A stretch of DNA of 64,000 bases, taken from positions 2,538,501 through 2,602,500 of the forward strand of contig NZ_CP088149.1 in NCBI RefSeq assembly GCF_002845275.2, given 5' to 3'. The position numbers and the translations under genes are program-made. The notes under the pieces are model-generated. The model made no database searches. It was given only the letters and a program-made list of their open reading frames with translations, and was not told the DNA's origin. The DNA is from Pseudomonas sp. S06B 330 (GTDB lineage Bacteria; Pseudomonadota; Gammaproteobacteria; Pseudomonadales; Pseudomonadaceae). Positions 23,289-33,969 of the stretch are shown one piece after another. Position 1 is the stretch's first letter; the number at the start of each line of letters is the position of its first letter.

Positions 23289-24502
23289 GAGGAAGGCGCT
23301 CGCCACACCGGCCAGAGGTTCTTGTCCAGCGCCCAGTGGCCTTGCCCTGCGAGTAAACGTACGCCCCCGACCCAACGTTCAGGTGCTGACTGGTCCAGCC
23401 AGTAAGCCTCGCCCGCCAATACCCGCTCAGCCAAGGCCGTCAGCTTCAGCGTCCGTTTTGGCCATTCCAGCTCGGGTTGTGTTTCGGTTATCAATGGCGT
23501 CGGCGCGTCAATCAACGGCCGCAGCAAGGCATGGAACATCATGTCGCCGAGATACGGCAGCGGTTCACGCTTGGCCATCAATTCGGCAAACACGCGCCCG
23601 AAGGGGACTTCGCCTAACTCAGCGATAATCTGCAATGACAGCCGCTCACTCAGTGACAGTCCATCGCTCAGACCTGGTAGCTCCTGCAGTTGGCGCAGTA
23701 ACGCGGGTGCGAGCAACGGCAAGACCAGGTCCTGGCGGTGTGCCAGTTGTGCCCAGGCTTCGGGGGAAGGGGCGCAGTAGGCACTCCAGGCCTGACGTGC
23801 AAGCTGCACCATCGTTTCGCTGACGGTTTGGCGCTGTGGCCACAGCCAGGCCAGCACGTCCGGTGCCAGTTGACCGATGCCGATGAAACGCTGCACGCCG
23901 GGCATCCGGTCGATTTGGATCAGTTCCAGTCGCGGCGGCAGCCGTTCCAGGTTGGCCAGCAGCCGAATCAGAAACAATTGATCGTAGGCGTCGGCTTCGC
24001 ACCAGAGCACGGCGCGCGGGCAATCGCCAAGCAGCGGTAACTGACGGTATTCATCCACCATCCTGTGCAGTACCTGGGCACGGTCAAGGCCGTAGGCCTG
24101 GCTGATGTAGTCGCTGCGTAGGGTGTAGTAGTGGTCACTGGGCAGGTCGCGTACAGGGCCCATGCACAGCGGGTCGCTGAGCATATGAAACGCTCCGCTA
24201 AAGCCGGCCAGTCGCAAGCTGTGACTGATGTCGTTACCGCAACGCCAGTGCCGGGTGCGCGCTTCATCGTCGGCAACGAACTGAGGATGGCGAGCGGCAA
24301 AGTCGATGGCGTCAATATGGGCCTTGAGCTTGGGCCAACTGGCAAAACCCAGGTCGCGAGCGATCAGGCGTTGGGCATCGGCCAGGCGTGGTGCGGGCTG
24401 AGCATCCGCACGCAGGCGCTGGAGCAGTTCCTTGGCGCGCTTGCGCTGTTGTTCAAGGTTGATGCGGCCATCTTCGGATGGCGACGACAGTCGAGCGGAC
24501 AT
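23267..24502 (-). CDS. DUF1835-type protein with 3' end supplied by the inserted element
   Basis: A 411-residue protein. The N-terminal helical module (about 14-65, LEQQRKRAKELL...IARDLGFASWPKLKAHI) is the type often seen before ankyrin or DUF1835 domains. The middle part (about 90-230, FHMLSDPLCMGPV; VLWCEADAYDQLFLIRLLANL) resembles DUF1835, and the C-terminal part resembles DUF3658. The function is unknown. The last residues SALYEKP and the stop codon are read from the terminal repeat of the MITE-like element, so the native C-terminus has probably been replaced. The ATG at 24502 has AAGGAG upstream. Confidence 0.75.
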   Translation of the reverse strand: MSARLSSPSEDGRINLEQQRKRAKELLQRLRADAQPAPRLADAQRLIARDLGFASWPKLKAHIDAIDFAARHPQFVADDEARTRHWRCGNDISHSLRLAGFSGAFHMLSDPLCMGPVRDLPSDHYYTLRSDYISQAYGLDRAQVLHRMVDEYRQLPLLGDCPRAVLWCEADAYDQLFLIRLLANLERLPPRLELIQIDRMPGVQRFIGIGQLAPDVLAWLWPQRQTVSETMVQLARQAWSAYCAPSPEAWAQLAHRQDLVLPLLAPALLRQLQELPGLSDGLSLSERLSLQIIAELGEVPFGRVFAELMAKREPLPYLGDMMFHALLRPLIDAPTPLITETQPELEWPKRTLKLTALAERVLAGEAYWLDQSAPERWVGGVRLLAGQGHWALDKNLWPVWRAPSSALYEKP

Positions 24503-25226
24503 ACGAACTCCTTGTGCGAGCCTTGTCCGCTGTCAGGCCGGGAGTCGTAGTGAGAATGCCTGGAGTACAGTCCTGGGCGCAGCCCTTTCCGCGGACGGGG
24601 GGCGTGGATGACGCCGGCTGCGACTATAGGCCGGGCACAGGGTAAAAGGCAATGCACGGGCGGCGTATGAACCGCTAAAAGAGGATCTTCATAGATGACC
24701 GGGGAACGAATCATATTCGTACACGTGTCCACTCTGTGGCCGGTCCATACAGGTTGGAAAAAGTAGCCAGTATCGCTGACTTCTGCATACAGCCCTACGC
24801 GACTTCCTAGATCAATTTCGGATATTTCAACCCCGTATCATACCTGCACAATGTAAAACGATAGGGTATGTTCAAGTTAGGCGGCAATTCGCCTTCTCCT
24901 CGCTGAAAGTAAGCGCGAGGGTATTTAAATCTGAACGGGTTTTTTATCGTGTTCTGTATCTTTTATTCATCGGCCAACACCCGATAATAACCTGTCATTT
25001 TGTGAGCTCAGGGAGTGAGTCGTGATGAAGCAAGGTCTTGTGGTTCAGGTGAGAGGGAACACGGGGGCAGTTGAATGGGGCGCTTGAGTTGGTGTGCCAT
25101 TAAGTTGTTGTAGGAAATTGTAGGAAGTTTCCTAGGATATGAGGTGAGTCCTTATTTCTGCTGATTGAAAGTTTTCGCAGGAACGATAGCTTTCAGGTGG
25201 CCGTAACTGAAATTCAGGTGAGCGTT
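24503..25226. other. 724-bp intergenic region without a supported gene
   Basis: AT-richer in its right half and without a convincing gene. A hairpin-like sequence (CCTCGC...GCGCGAGG, about 24898-24920) and an AT-rich patch (TATTTAAATC; TTTATTCATC) at about 24920-24970 may hold the promoter of the two-gene unit starting at 25227. A 20-codon frame at 25025-25087 (MKQGLVVQVRGNTGAVEWGA) with GGGAG upstream could be a leader peptide, but the evidence is weak. No direct repeats typical of MocR operators could be fixed by eye. Confidence 0.4.
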
Positions 25227-26723
25227 ATGGGCAGTATTCACGATCAAGCCATGCAGTTTATATATCAACAAGTATTGCAGCGATTGCTTGAACATTTGTC
25301 GCAGGCGCAAAAAGCCTCGCTGCAATTGTTGATTCAGCGATTGATTGTGGCGGCCGGTGGTGTCGAACGGGTCAAGGAGGTTCGCCTGATGTTCGTGTTC
25401 GATGCCAGCCAACCCAGCGCCCAGGCGCTGGCGTGCTTGCGCGCAGCGCAGTTGAGTATTGCCGCACGTTCCCCAGGCACTTTCCAACTGCGCATTGCCT
25501 CAGCCTGGCAGGCCGGCATGAGCACGACCGCCCTGGCCAATGTTGAGAGCACATTCTCCCGGTTGTTCATGCATGACGACCCGCGCATCGATTTGCTCGT
25601 CCTCGATGCTGGGCAACTGCTTCCTTACGACAGCCGTCGTGTGCCGTCCCATGACCAGCAGCACGCTGAGCGGCAGGAGTGGTTGCTGGGCGGACATCTG
25701 TCGAGTGACAGGCCGTTGCTGGCGAACTTTGCCAGTCATGGCTACCTGCACCTGGCGGAACTTGCACGTCAGGCACTGCGCTGCAAGGGCGGGGTAGATG
25801 CAATCATCAGTGCCGACTCACTGTCTGATCGCAAGCGTTACCTGGCCTGGAGTCGGCGGTCATTGCGCAATGCCGACCTGCTGGGTGTCCGGCCGATTCA
25901 CAGCTGTGCAGCATCGTTGCTCGACGGCATGAGTGAGCTACGCGCCCGTTACATGAGCCTGTTGTTGGGACAAGAGCGGATGCCTGTACAACTGCCTGAG
26001 CCCGATGCGGACCATCGGCCAGCCTTGCGCTTTATCACCATCGGCGACCTGGTCTTTGATTGTGATTCCCCTCAAGGCGAGCGGTTGAGCCGCTTTTTGG
26101 GCTATCGGTTTGACGAGCAGGCGTTTTCCTGTGAGCGCTCGGGGCTTGCCAACCCCTTGCTGTTGGCACACCTGCAGGGATTGCGGGCGGAGTTCGTCGA
26201 CGACCGGCGTTATCGCGATGGGGTCGACCTGTACCTGCAGCAGACCCGGCGCTTGATGCAATGCAAAGGGTTGTCCAGCACCTTGCAGGCGAGTGTATTC
26301 AATCACTGGCAGCCCGGCGTTCTGGAGCAGCGGCGAGCCCAGGCCAATGATGTCGCCTCGCGAGCCTATGGCTTGGGCGAAGCGCAGTTGGTGTGCCAAG
26401 TGTTCCGCCCTTTTGTCGGTCAGGGGCTGAAGCTGGAAGCATTTTTGCGTCGCTGTCACCCCGGTATGTTGGTGGCCGTCCCTTATTTGCATAAGGCATT
26501 GCGTGGGCAACCGGCGCCAGAACCAGTGGTGCAGTGGTTGGTCGACATCAGCGGCTTGCCACTGCCGATACTGCAAACACTTTATGCTCGAGATCCATTG
26601 CCCGGTCGCGCCGCCGAGTGCCTGCTGAGCAGTTTGCAGGTGAGGGGGGCCGACCTGCGCCATTTGTCGACTCGCGCTGCGAACAGCACGAAGCACAGGG
26701 GCGATCAGGTCGGCAACCGTTGA
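25227..26723 (+). CDS. Unknown 498-residue protein paired with a MocR-like regulator
   Basis: A 498-residue protein without signal peptide, membrane segments or a recognised motif. It is leucine- and glutamine-rich and probably mostly helical. Segments that look folded are about 50-130 (EVRLMFVFDASQPSAQAL...IDLLVLDAGQLLPYD) and about 260-330 (LRFITIGDLVFDCDSPQGERLSRFLGYRF). The start is placed at ATG 25227; an in-frame GTG at 25197 has no ribosome site. The stop codon overlaps the next start (TGATG), so the two proteins are translationally coupled and likely act together. I do not recognise the family. Confidence 0.7.
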   Translation: MGSIHDQAMQFIYQQVLQRLLEHLSQAQKASLQLLIQRLIVAAGGVERVKEVRLMFVFDASQPSAQALACLRAAQLSIAARSPGTFQLRIASAWQAGMSTTALANVESTFSRLFMHDDPRIDLLVLDAGQLLPYDSRRVPSHDQQHAERQEWLLGGHLSSDRPLLANFASHGYLHLAELARQALRCKGGVDAIISADSLSDRKRYLAWSRRSLRNADLLGVRPIHSCAASLLDGMSELRARYMSLLLGQERMPVQLPEPDADHRPALRFITIGDLVFDCDSPQGERLSRFLGYRFDEQAFSCERSGLANPLLLAHLQGLRAEFVDDRRYRDGVDLYLQQTRRLMQCKGLSSTLQASVFNHWQPGVLEQRRAQANDVASRAYGLGEAQLVCQVFRPFVGQGLKLEAFLRRCHPGMLVAVPYLHKALRGQPAPEPVVQWLVDISGLPLPILQTLYARDPLPGRAAECLLSSLQVRGADLRHLSTRAANSTKHRGDQVGNR

Positions 26724-28132
26724 TGACACGCCAGACAAAAAACAACGATTTTGCCTATCAGGCGGTGTATCGCTACCTGCTGGAGCTGATCGCCCAGATG
26801 GCGCCGGGCAGTTACAGCAAGTTGCCTTCGTTACGCGACCTTGCTCAGCGCTTGAATGTCTCGATTTCAACCATTCAGTATGCCTACTCGCTGCTTGAGC
26901 ACGAAGGGCGCGTACAGTCAGTGCCCAAGTCCGGCTATTTTGCCAGCGGCGGCAATGTACCTGCGCTCCCGTTCGCTGGCGAAGACCTGTTGCAAGACCT
27001 GCAGCAGTATGCCCGCAGTCCGCAGATGCTGGTGTTCAGTGGTGCGCATTCCTTGCCATCGATGGAGGCGAGCTTGCTCGGTGTCGAGCGGCAATTATTG
27101 CGCCAGTACCCACGGCCTCTCGGACCTGTTCACCCCTGTGGCGAATTGGAACTGCGTACCGCGTTGGCAGCACGCTATACGCGTTCTGTGGCGTTGTACT
27201 GGAATGCTGAAGATGTCTATCTGGCGCTGGACCTACGCTCGTTGTTCGAGACCCTGCTGGCAGCACTGGAGTTACAGGGGTGCACGATTCTGGTGACATC
27301 GCCTTGTTCCTGGCGCTTGCTGAGAATCTTGCAGAGCGCCGGCCTGCGGGTAATCGAGTTGCCGTTGGGCGCTGATGGGGCGTTGGATCTGGAGCGATTT
27401 GCCAGCCTGCTCGAACGTGAACCGGTGCGCATGGTCATGCTTGCTTCGCGCTTGAACAGCCCTCACGGCAGCCTGATGCCGTCGGCGCAGCATCAGGCCA
27501 TCGCCCAGTTGCTGGCTCAACATGACGTATGGCTGCTGGAAAACGATTTGGACGCCGAGTATTACTTCGCCGCCAACCCGCAGGCGTGCTTACGTGAGAT
27601 GGTCGACCCGCAGCGTTTGCTGGTGTTTTCGTCACTGGAGCGCAGCGTAGGGGCCGAAGCACCCTATGCGTATTTGTTGTCGCGCCATGGCCAGCGGCGA
27701 TTGCAGCGTCAGTTTCTGGCTCGGGGCTTTCGTTTGCCGCCATTGCGTCAGCAGGCGGTGGCCCGGCTGTATGCCAAGGGCAGGATTGATGTCCATCTGG
27801 CCCAGGCACGGCTGCGCTTGCGCGAGCGCGTTACCCACCTGTATCGGCAAATGCAGATACAACTGGGCAGCCAATTGCATTTCCAGATGCCGGCAGGTGG
27901 GGTCACCATCTGGGCGCAGGTTCAAATGCCAACGGACTCTCGCATGCTGTTCAATCGCTTATTGCGCCAGGGCTTGCTGATCGAACCCGGTGAAGTGTTC
28001 AGTTTGCACGGTGACTATCGACAGTACCTGCGCCTTGGGTGGCCTTCAGGTGCGCAAGGGGACTTGCAGAGCGGGTTAAGTGTGCTCAGTGAAGAGTTGC
28101 AGCGTGCTCAGAAGACCGGCAAGTTGCCCTGA
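26723..28132 (+). CDS. MocR-like GntR regulator with a degenerate aminotransferase domain
   Basis: A 469-residue protein. The N-terminal winged helix (about 10-75, KLPSLRDLAQRLNVSISTIQYAYSLLEHEGRV) is GntR-type, and the rest (about 95-460) resembles a fold-type I aminotransferase, the MocR/PdxR architecture. The PLP-binding lysine expected in an FSK-type motif is missing: residues 301-315 read VFSSLERSVGAEAPY, with R307 at the lysine position. The usual EDDYD motif is ENDLD (273-277), keeping an aspartate but losing the tyrosine. The domain may have lost PLP and sense something else or nothing. It starts in the stop codon of the unknown upstream gene, so that gene product is the likely partner or target. 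Confidence 0.8.
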   Translation: MTRQTKNNDFAYQAVYRYLLELIAQMAPGSYSKLPSLRDLAQRLNVSISTIQYAYSLLEHEGRVQSVPKSGYFASGGNVPALPFAGEDLLQDLQQYARSPQMLVFSGAHSLPSMEASLLGVERQLLRQYPRPLGPVHPCGELELRTALAARYTRSVALYWNAEDVYLALDLRSLFETLLAALELQGCTILVTSPCSWRLLRILQSAGLRVIELPLGADGALDLERFASLLEREPVRMVMLASRLNSPHGSLMPSAQHQAIAQLLAQHDVWLLENDLDAEYYFAANPQACLREMVDPQRLLVFSSLERSVGAEAPYAYLLSRHGQRRLQRQFLARGFRLPPLRQQAVARLYAKGRIDVHLAQARLRLRERVTHLYRQMQIQLGSQLHFQMPAGGVTIWAQVQMPTDSRMLFNRLLRQGLLIEPGEVFSLHGDYRQYLRLGWPSGAQGDLQSGLSVLSEELQRAQKTGKLP

Positions 28133-28217
28133 CCGATCGGCGGTCGCGGGCGTGCTTGCAAAGCATCACTCTCTGTATGTATAACCAGTGGCTTGATTAT
28201 CTTTCTGCAGCCTCGCC

Positions 28218-29870
28218 GTGATCGCTTACTCCGTCGACGATCCTTTCTATTACCTGGGTAATTTCCTGCGGGTACTCGACTGGATCGAGTTACGTTATGC
28301 CGACTTGCTCGACAGCAGTGAGCAGGCCTTCATCCATCAGTTCCGCGAGCAGCCGCGCCCGGCCCAGGCGTTGCTCGTGCGCATGGTCATGCGCAAGGGG
28401 GCGTTGTTCCGCCCAAGCAAGCTGGTCTATACCGAAATCGGCCCCCCACTGCCGGCCCTGCAACCTTTGCTTGAGCTGGGCTGGGTCAGTGATCGCAGCC
28501 CGGTGAGCCTTGAACAGTTGTTTCAGTTACTGCGTAAGGAAGAACTCGCCAGCGGCTTTGCCGCGCAGCTGACTCGCCCCAAAGCGGCCAAGGCCGAACT
28601 GTTCACCCAGCTGCAAGTACTTGAGCTATCACCGCGCTGTGTGCAGGACTGGATACCCGGTTTCGCCGAGCCGATCATTTCGTTGCAACTGCAGGCTTTG
28701 TGCGATCGCTTTCGCTTATTGTTCTTCGGCAATCTATATCAGGACTGGTCAGAGTTCGTCCTGGCGGATTTGGGCTTGTTGCGTTATGAACAGGTGGCTT
28801 TCAGTGATGATTCGCGGGCATTGCGTCAACGTGGCGATGTCGACCTGGCCCTCACGTTGCACCGCTGTGCCGAGTTGCTGGAGCAGGGGGCACCGGTGTC
28901 ACAGGTGCTGGCTCAAGTTGAGCCCTTGGACAGCGATAACCCGTGGCTGCTGCGTCGCCGCTCGCGCTTGTTGTACCAGCTTGGTCAGCACTGTGAGCGC
29001 CTGGGAGACTGGGACCTGGCCTTGCAGATCTACCCGCTTAGCCACCACCCGCACGCGCGGATCCGTCGCATTCGGGTGCTCGAGCGCAGTGAACAGTGGG
29101 CCCAGGCCCATGCACTGGCCACAGAGGTTGCCCAGCAGCCCGCCAGCCCGATTGAGGTGCAAGCCTTGGCGCGAATGCTGCCTCGTTTGCAACGCAAGCT
29201 GGGAGGGCCAGCGCAGCCCCGGCGGAAAAAAAGCCTGAGCGGCCTGATTGAGCTGCAGCTGCCCATAGAACACGCGGCCTTGGGCGTGGAACAGGCGGTG
29301 CAGCTGCACCTTGAACAGCAGGGCGGCAAGGTGCATTACGTGGAGAACACGTTGTTCAACAGCCTGTTTGGCCTGCTGTGTTGGGAGGTGATTTTCGCCC
29401 CGATGCCGGGCGCCTTCTTCCACCCGTTCCAGAGTGCGCCACAGGACTTGCACGATGCCGAGTTTCAGGCGCGGCGCAGTGACCTGTTCGCCGATTGCCT
29501 GGGGCAACTGGACGATGGCCGTTACCCGCAGACGATTCGCCGCCATTTCGTCAGTAAGCAGGGGCTGCAGTCACCGTTCGTTTACTGGCAGGGGCTCAGC
29601 GAAGCCTTACTCGATCAGGCCCTGGCCTGCCTACCGGCACAGCACCTCAAACGCTGTTTCGAGCGTTTGCTGGACGATATCCAGGGCAACCGCGCCGGCA
29701 TGCCCGACCTGATTCAGTTCTGGCCCGAACAGCAGCGTTACCGGATGATCGAGGTCAAAGGACCGGGGGATCGCCTGCAGGACAACCAGCTGCGCTGGAT
29801 TGACTTCTGCACTGAACATGGCCTGCCGGTTGAGGTTTGCCACGTCAGCTGGGTCACCCAGGCACCATGA
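28218..29870 (+). CDS. FAN1-like structure-specific nuclease (VRR-NUC domain)
   Basis: A 550-residue bacterial homologue of FAN1, a nuclease that cuts 5' flaps and branched DNA and takes part in interstrand cross-link repair in eukaryotes. The start (DDPFYYLGNFLRVLDWI) and the SAP/TPR-like middle match the Pseudomonas FAN1 family. The C-terminal VRR-NUC domain (about 420-545) has the catalytic residues in GMPDLIQFWP and MIEVKGPGDRLQDNQ (PD...ExK). The start is the GTG at 28218; no better ribosome site is seen. It overlaps the helicase gene by 4 nt, forming a nuclease-helicase operon. Confidence 0.9.
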   Translation: MIAYSVDDPFYYLGNFLRVLDWIELRYADLLDSSEQAFIHQFREQPRPAQALLVRMVMRKGALFRPSKLVYTEIGPPLPALQPLLELGWVSDRSPVSLEQLFQLLRKEELASGFAAQLTRPKAAKAELFTQLQVLELSPRCVQDWIPGFAEPIISLQLQALCDRFRLLFFGNLYQDWSEFVLADLGLLRYEQVAFSDDSRALRQRGDVDLALTLHRCAELLEQGAPVSQVLAQVEPLDSDNPWLLRRRSRLLYQLGQHCERLGDWDLALQIYPLSHHPHARIRRIRVLERSEQWAQAHALATEVAQQPASPIEVQALARMLPRLQRKLGGPAQPRRKKSLSGLIELQLPIEHAALGVEQAVQLHLEQQGGKVHYVENTLFNSLFGLLCWEVIFAPMPGAFFHPFQSAPQDLHDAEFQARRSDLFADCLGQLDDGRYPQTIRRHFVSKQGLQSPFVYWQGLSEALLDQALACLPAQHLKRCFERLLDDIQGNRAGMPDLIQFWPEQQRYRMIEVKGPGDRLQDNQLRWIDFCTEHGLPVEVCHVSWVTQAP

Positions 29871-32128
29871 GTTATCGCGTCGCGGTGCGGGCATTGTGCG
29901 AATTCAGCGCCAAGGTGGGCGATCTGGACCTGCGCTTCACCCCTTCACCCACGGCCCTGGAGGGCATTAGCGGCCACCAGCGGGTTGTGGCCCGACGTGG
30001 CCCGGGCTATGAGGCCGAGATCAGCCTTGAGGGGCAGTTTGCGGCCTTGCAGGTGCGGGGCAGGGCAGATGGCTACGACCCGCAGTTGAACCGCCTGGAA
30101 GAAATCAAAACCTACCGCGGCGACCTGACGCGCCAGCCCGACAACCATCGGCAGCTGCACTGGGCCCAGGCCAAGGTCTATGGCTGGTTGCTTTGTCAGC
30201 AGCGCCAGTTGGCCGACATCAACCTGGCGCTGGTGTACCTGGATGTCGACAGCGATACCCAGACCCTGATCGAACAACACTGCAGTGCTCAAGCGCTCGA
30301 ACAGTTCTTCAATGCCCAGTGCACGGTGTTCCTGCGCTGGGCAGAACAGCAACTGCAGCGCGTGGCACGGCGTGACACCGGGCTGCAGGGCCTGGGCTTT
30401 CCTCACGGGCAGTTTCGCCGAGGTCAGCGGGAACTGGCCGAGACCGTTTACAAGGCGGTCAGTACCGGACGCTGCCTGATGGCCCAGGCCACCACGGGCA
30501 TCGGCAAAACCCTCGGTACCCTGTTTCCGTTGCTCAAGGCCATGGTCCCGCAGCAGTTGGACAAAATTCTGTTCCTGACGGCCAAGACGCCGGGTCGCGC
30601 GCTGGCTTTGGACGCCTTGCATCAGCTCCACACCAGCGCCCCCGAACTCGCCTTGCGCAGCCTGGAGTTGGTGGCTCGCGACAAAGCCTGCGAATACCCG
30701 GGCAGTGCCTGCCATGGTGATGCCTGCCCCTTGGCCAAGGGTTTTTATGACCGCCTGCCGGCGGCTCGACAGGCGGCCCAGGCGCAGACCATTCTCGACA
30801 AGGCGGCAGTGCGTGAGATTGCCCTGGCTCATCAGGTCTGCCCCTATTATCTGGGTCAGGAGATGGCGCGCTGGGTCGATGTGCTGGTGGCCGACTACAA
30901 CTACTACTTTGATCAGAGTGCTCTGCTGTACGCCCTGGCACAGGTCAACCAGTGGCGCCTGGCTGTATTAGTGGACGAGGCGCACAACCTGGTGGACCGT
31001 GCCCGGCAGATGTACAGCGCCAGCCTCGATCAATGGCAGCTGCAGGCCTTGCGCCGCAGCAAACCGGCGGGCATGGGCAGCGCGCTGGACCGCCTGAATC
31101 GTCAATGGAATGCCCTGCACAAAACACAACTGGCGCCCTATCAGGTGGCAGACGCGTTGCCCGAAGGCTTGCTCAAAGCGTTACTGCACTGTGTTGGCCT
31201 GATTCAGGAACAACTCAATCAGCAACCGACCGGCATTGACCCGGCGCTGTTGCAGTTCTACTTCGATGCCTTGCAGTTCCTTCGTGTCAGTGAACTGTTC
31301 GACGCGCATTTTCTGTTCGATATCACTAAGCGAGAAGGGCCGGGCAAGCGCAGCCTGTCGACCCTGTGCCTGCGTAACGTGGTGCCGGCCAGGCAAATCG
31401 CGCCGCGAATCGCCGCGACCCGCAGCACCCTCTTGTTTTCCGCCACCCTGAGCCCACGCCACTATTACGCCGATTTGCTCGGTATGCCGACCAACACCGC
31501 CTGGCTTGACGTGGCCTCACCTTTTGCCGCCGAACAATTGCGGGTGCAGGTGGTTCGTGAAGTCTCAACCCGGTACCAGCACCGAGCCGCCTCGCTGGCG
31601 CCGATTGCGGCGCTGATTGCCGAGCAATATGAGGCCGAGCCCGGCAACTACCTGGCGTTCTTCAGCAGCTTCGAGTACTTGCAACAGGTGGCCCAGGTGC
31701 TGGCCACAACGCATCCGCACATCGTTCAGTGGCGCCAGGCGCCGGGCATGGATGAGGCGCAGCGTCAGGGTTTTTTGCAGCGTTTCGAACCTCAGGGCTG
31801 CGGCGTGGGCTTCGCGGTGCTCGGCGGGGCGTTTGCCGAGGGCGTCGATTTACCCGGCACGCGCTTGATTGGCGCTTTTGTTGCCACGCTTGGGCTGCCT
31901 CAAGTCAACCCGGTGAACGAGCAGATCAAACAGCGCATGAGCCAGTTGTTCGGCATGGGTTTCGACTACACCTACTTGTACCCGGGGGTGCAGAAGGTCA
32001 TTCAGGCGGCTGGCCGGGTGATCCGAGGCACGGATGACAGGGGCATGGTCATGCTGATCGACGACCGCTTCGCCGAGCCCAGGGTGCAAGGCATGTTCCC
32101 TGCCTGGTGGGCGCCGCAGGACAAATAA
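29867..32128 (+). CDS. XPD/DinG-like DNA helicase with N-terminal Cas4-like nuclease motif
   Basis: A 753-residue superfamily 2 helicase. The N-terminal 130 residues contain a PD-(D/E)xK-like pattern (D68 in GRADGYD; E79 and K81 in EEIKTY), as in Cas4/RecB-type nucleases. Walker A is ATTGIGKT (208-215) and Walker B is a DEAH box (VLVDEAHNLVD). Between them, cysteines in KACEYPGSACHGDACP and HQVCPYY are the likely 4Fe-4S ligands of XPD/DinG helicases. The last motifs are QAAGRVIRG-like. It is coupled to the FAN1-like gene (ATGA overlap), so a joint role in branched or cross-linked DNA repair is inferred. Confidence 0.88.
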   Translation: MSYRVAVRALCEFSAKVGDLDLRFTPSPTALEGISGHQRVVARRGPGYEAEISLEGQFAALQVRGRADGYDPQLNRLEEIKTYRGDLTRQPDNHRQLHWAQAKVYGWLLCQQRQLADINLALVYLDVDSDTQTLIEQHCSAQALEQFFNAQCTVFLRWAEQQLQRVARRDTGLQGLGFPHGQFRRGQRELAETVYKAVSTGRCLMAQATTGIGKTLGTLFPLLKAMVPQQLDKILFLTAKTPGRALALDALHQLHTSAPELALRSLELVARDKACEYPGSACHGDACPLAKGFYDRLPAARQAAQAQTILDKAAVREIALAHQVCPYYLGQEMARWVDVLVADYNYYFDQSALLYALAQVNQWRLAVLVDEAHNLVDRARQMYSASLDQWQLQALRRSKPAGMGSALDRLNRQWNALHKTQLAPYQVADALPEGLLKALLHCVGLIQEQLNQQPTGIDPALLQFYFDALQFLRVSELFDAHFLFDITKREGPGKRSLSTLCLRNVVPARQIAPRIAATRSTLLFSATLSPRHYYADLLGMPTNTAWLDVASPFAAEQLRVQVVREVSTRYQHRAASLAPIAALIAEQYEAEPGNYLAFFSSFEYLQQVAQVLATTHPHIVQWRQAPGMDEAQRQGFLQRFEPQGCGVGFAVLGGAFAEGVDLPGTRLIGAFVATLGLPQVNPVNEQIKQRMSQLFGMGFDYTYLYPGVQKVIQAAGRVIRGTDDRGMVMLIDDRFAEPRVQGMFPAWWAPQDK

Positions 32129-32223
32129 TCGCGGTGTTGGGGAGCATTGGCGTCGCGTGCTTGTCAAAGTGCCAGTAAACTCCGCATTTTGAATACCCTG
32201 AACATCCTTTCTTGAGGTTTTGC

Positions 32224-33861
<1,638 letters not shown>

Positions 33862-33870
33862 TGGTGACCT

Positions 33871-33955
33871 GTGGGAGCCGGCGTTGCCGGCGATGGTATC
33901 GACGCCGTAGCGGCTGCTATGCGCTGACAGCATCGCCGGCAAGACCGGCTCCCAC
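33871..33955. repeat. REPIN (inverted pair of REP sequences)
   Basis: Two REP cores in opposite orientation, GTGGGAGCCGGC...CCGGCGATG and CATCGCCGGC...GCCGGCTCCCAC, are separated by about 35 bp and form an 85-bp palindromic unit between the convergent pgm and pirin genes. The core is the same as the single REP at 16048. Such units are moved by RAYT transposases, none of which is in the window. Confidence 0.88.
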
Positions 33956-33969
33956 AAGGGCCTGAGTGC

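Noticed and set aside
24364..24732. 122-codon minus-strand frame upstream of the DUF1835-type gene
   Set aside because: It overlaps the ribosome site and start of the real gene, and its composition is like frame-shifted sequence.
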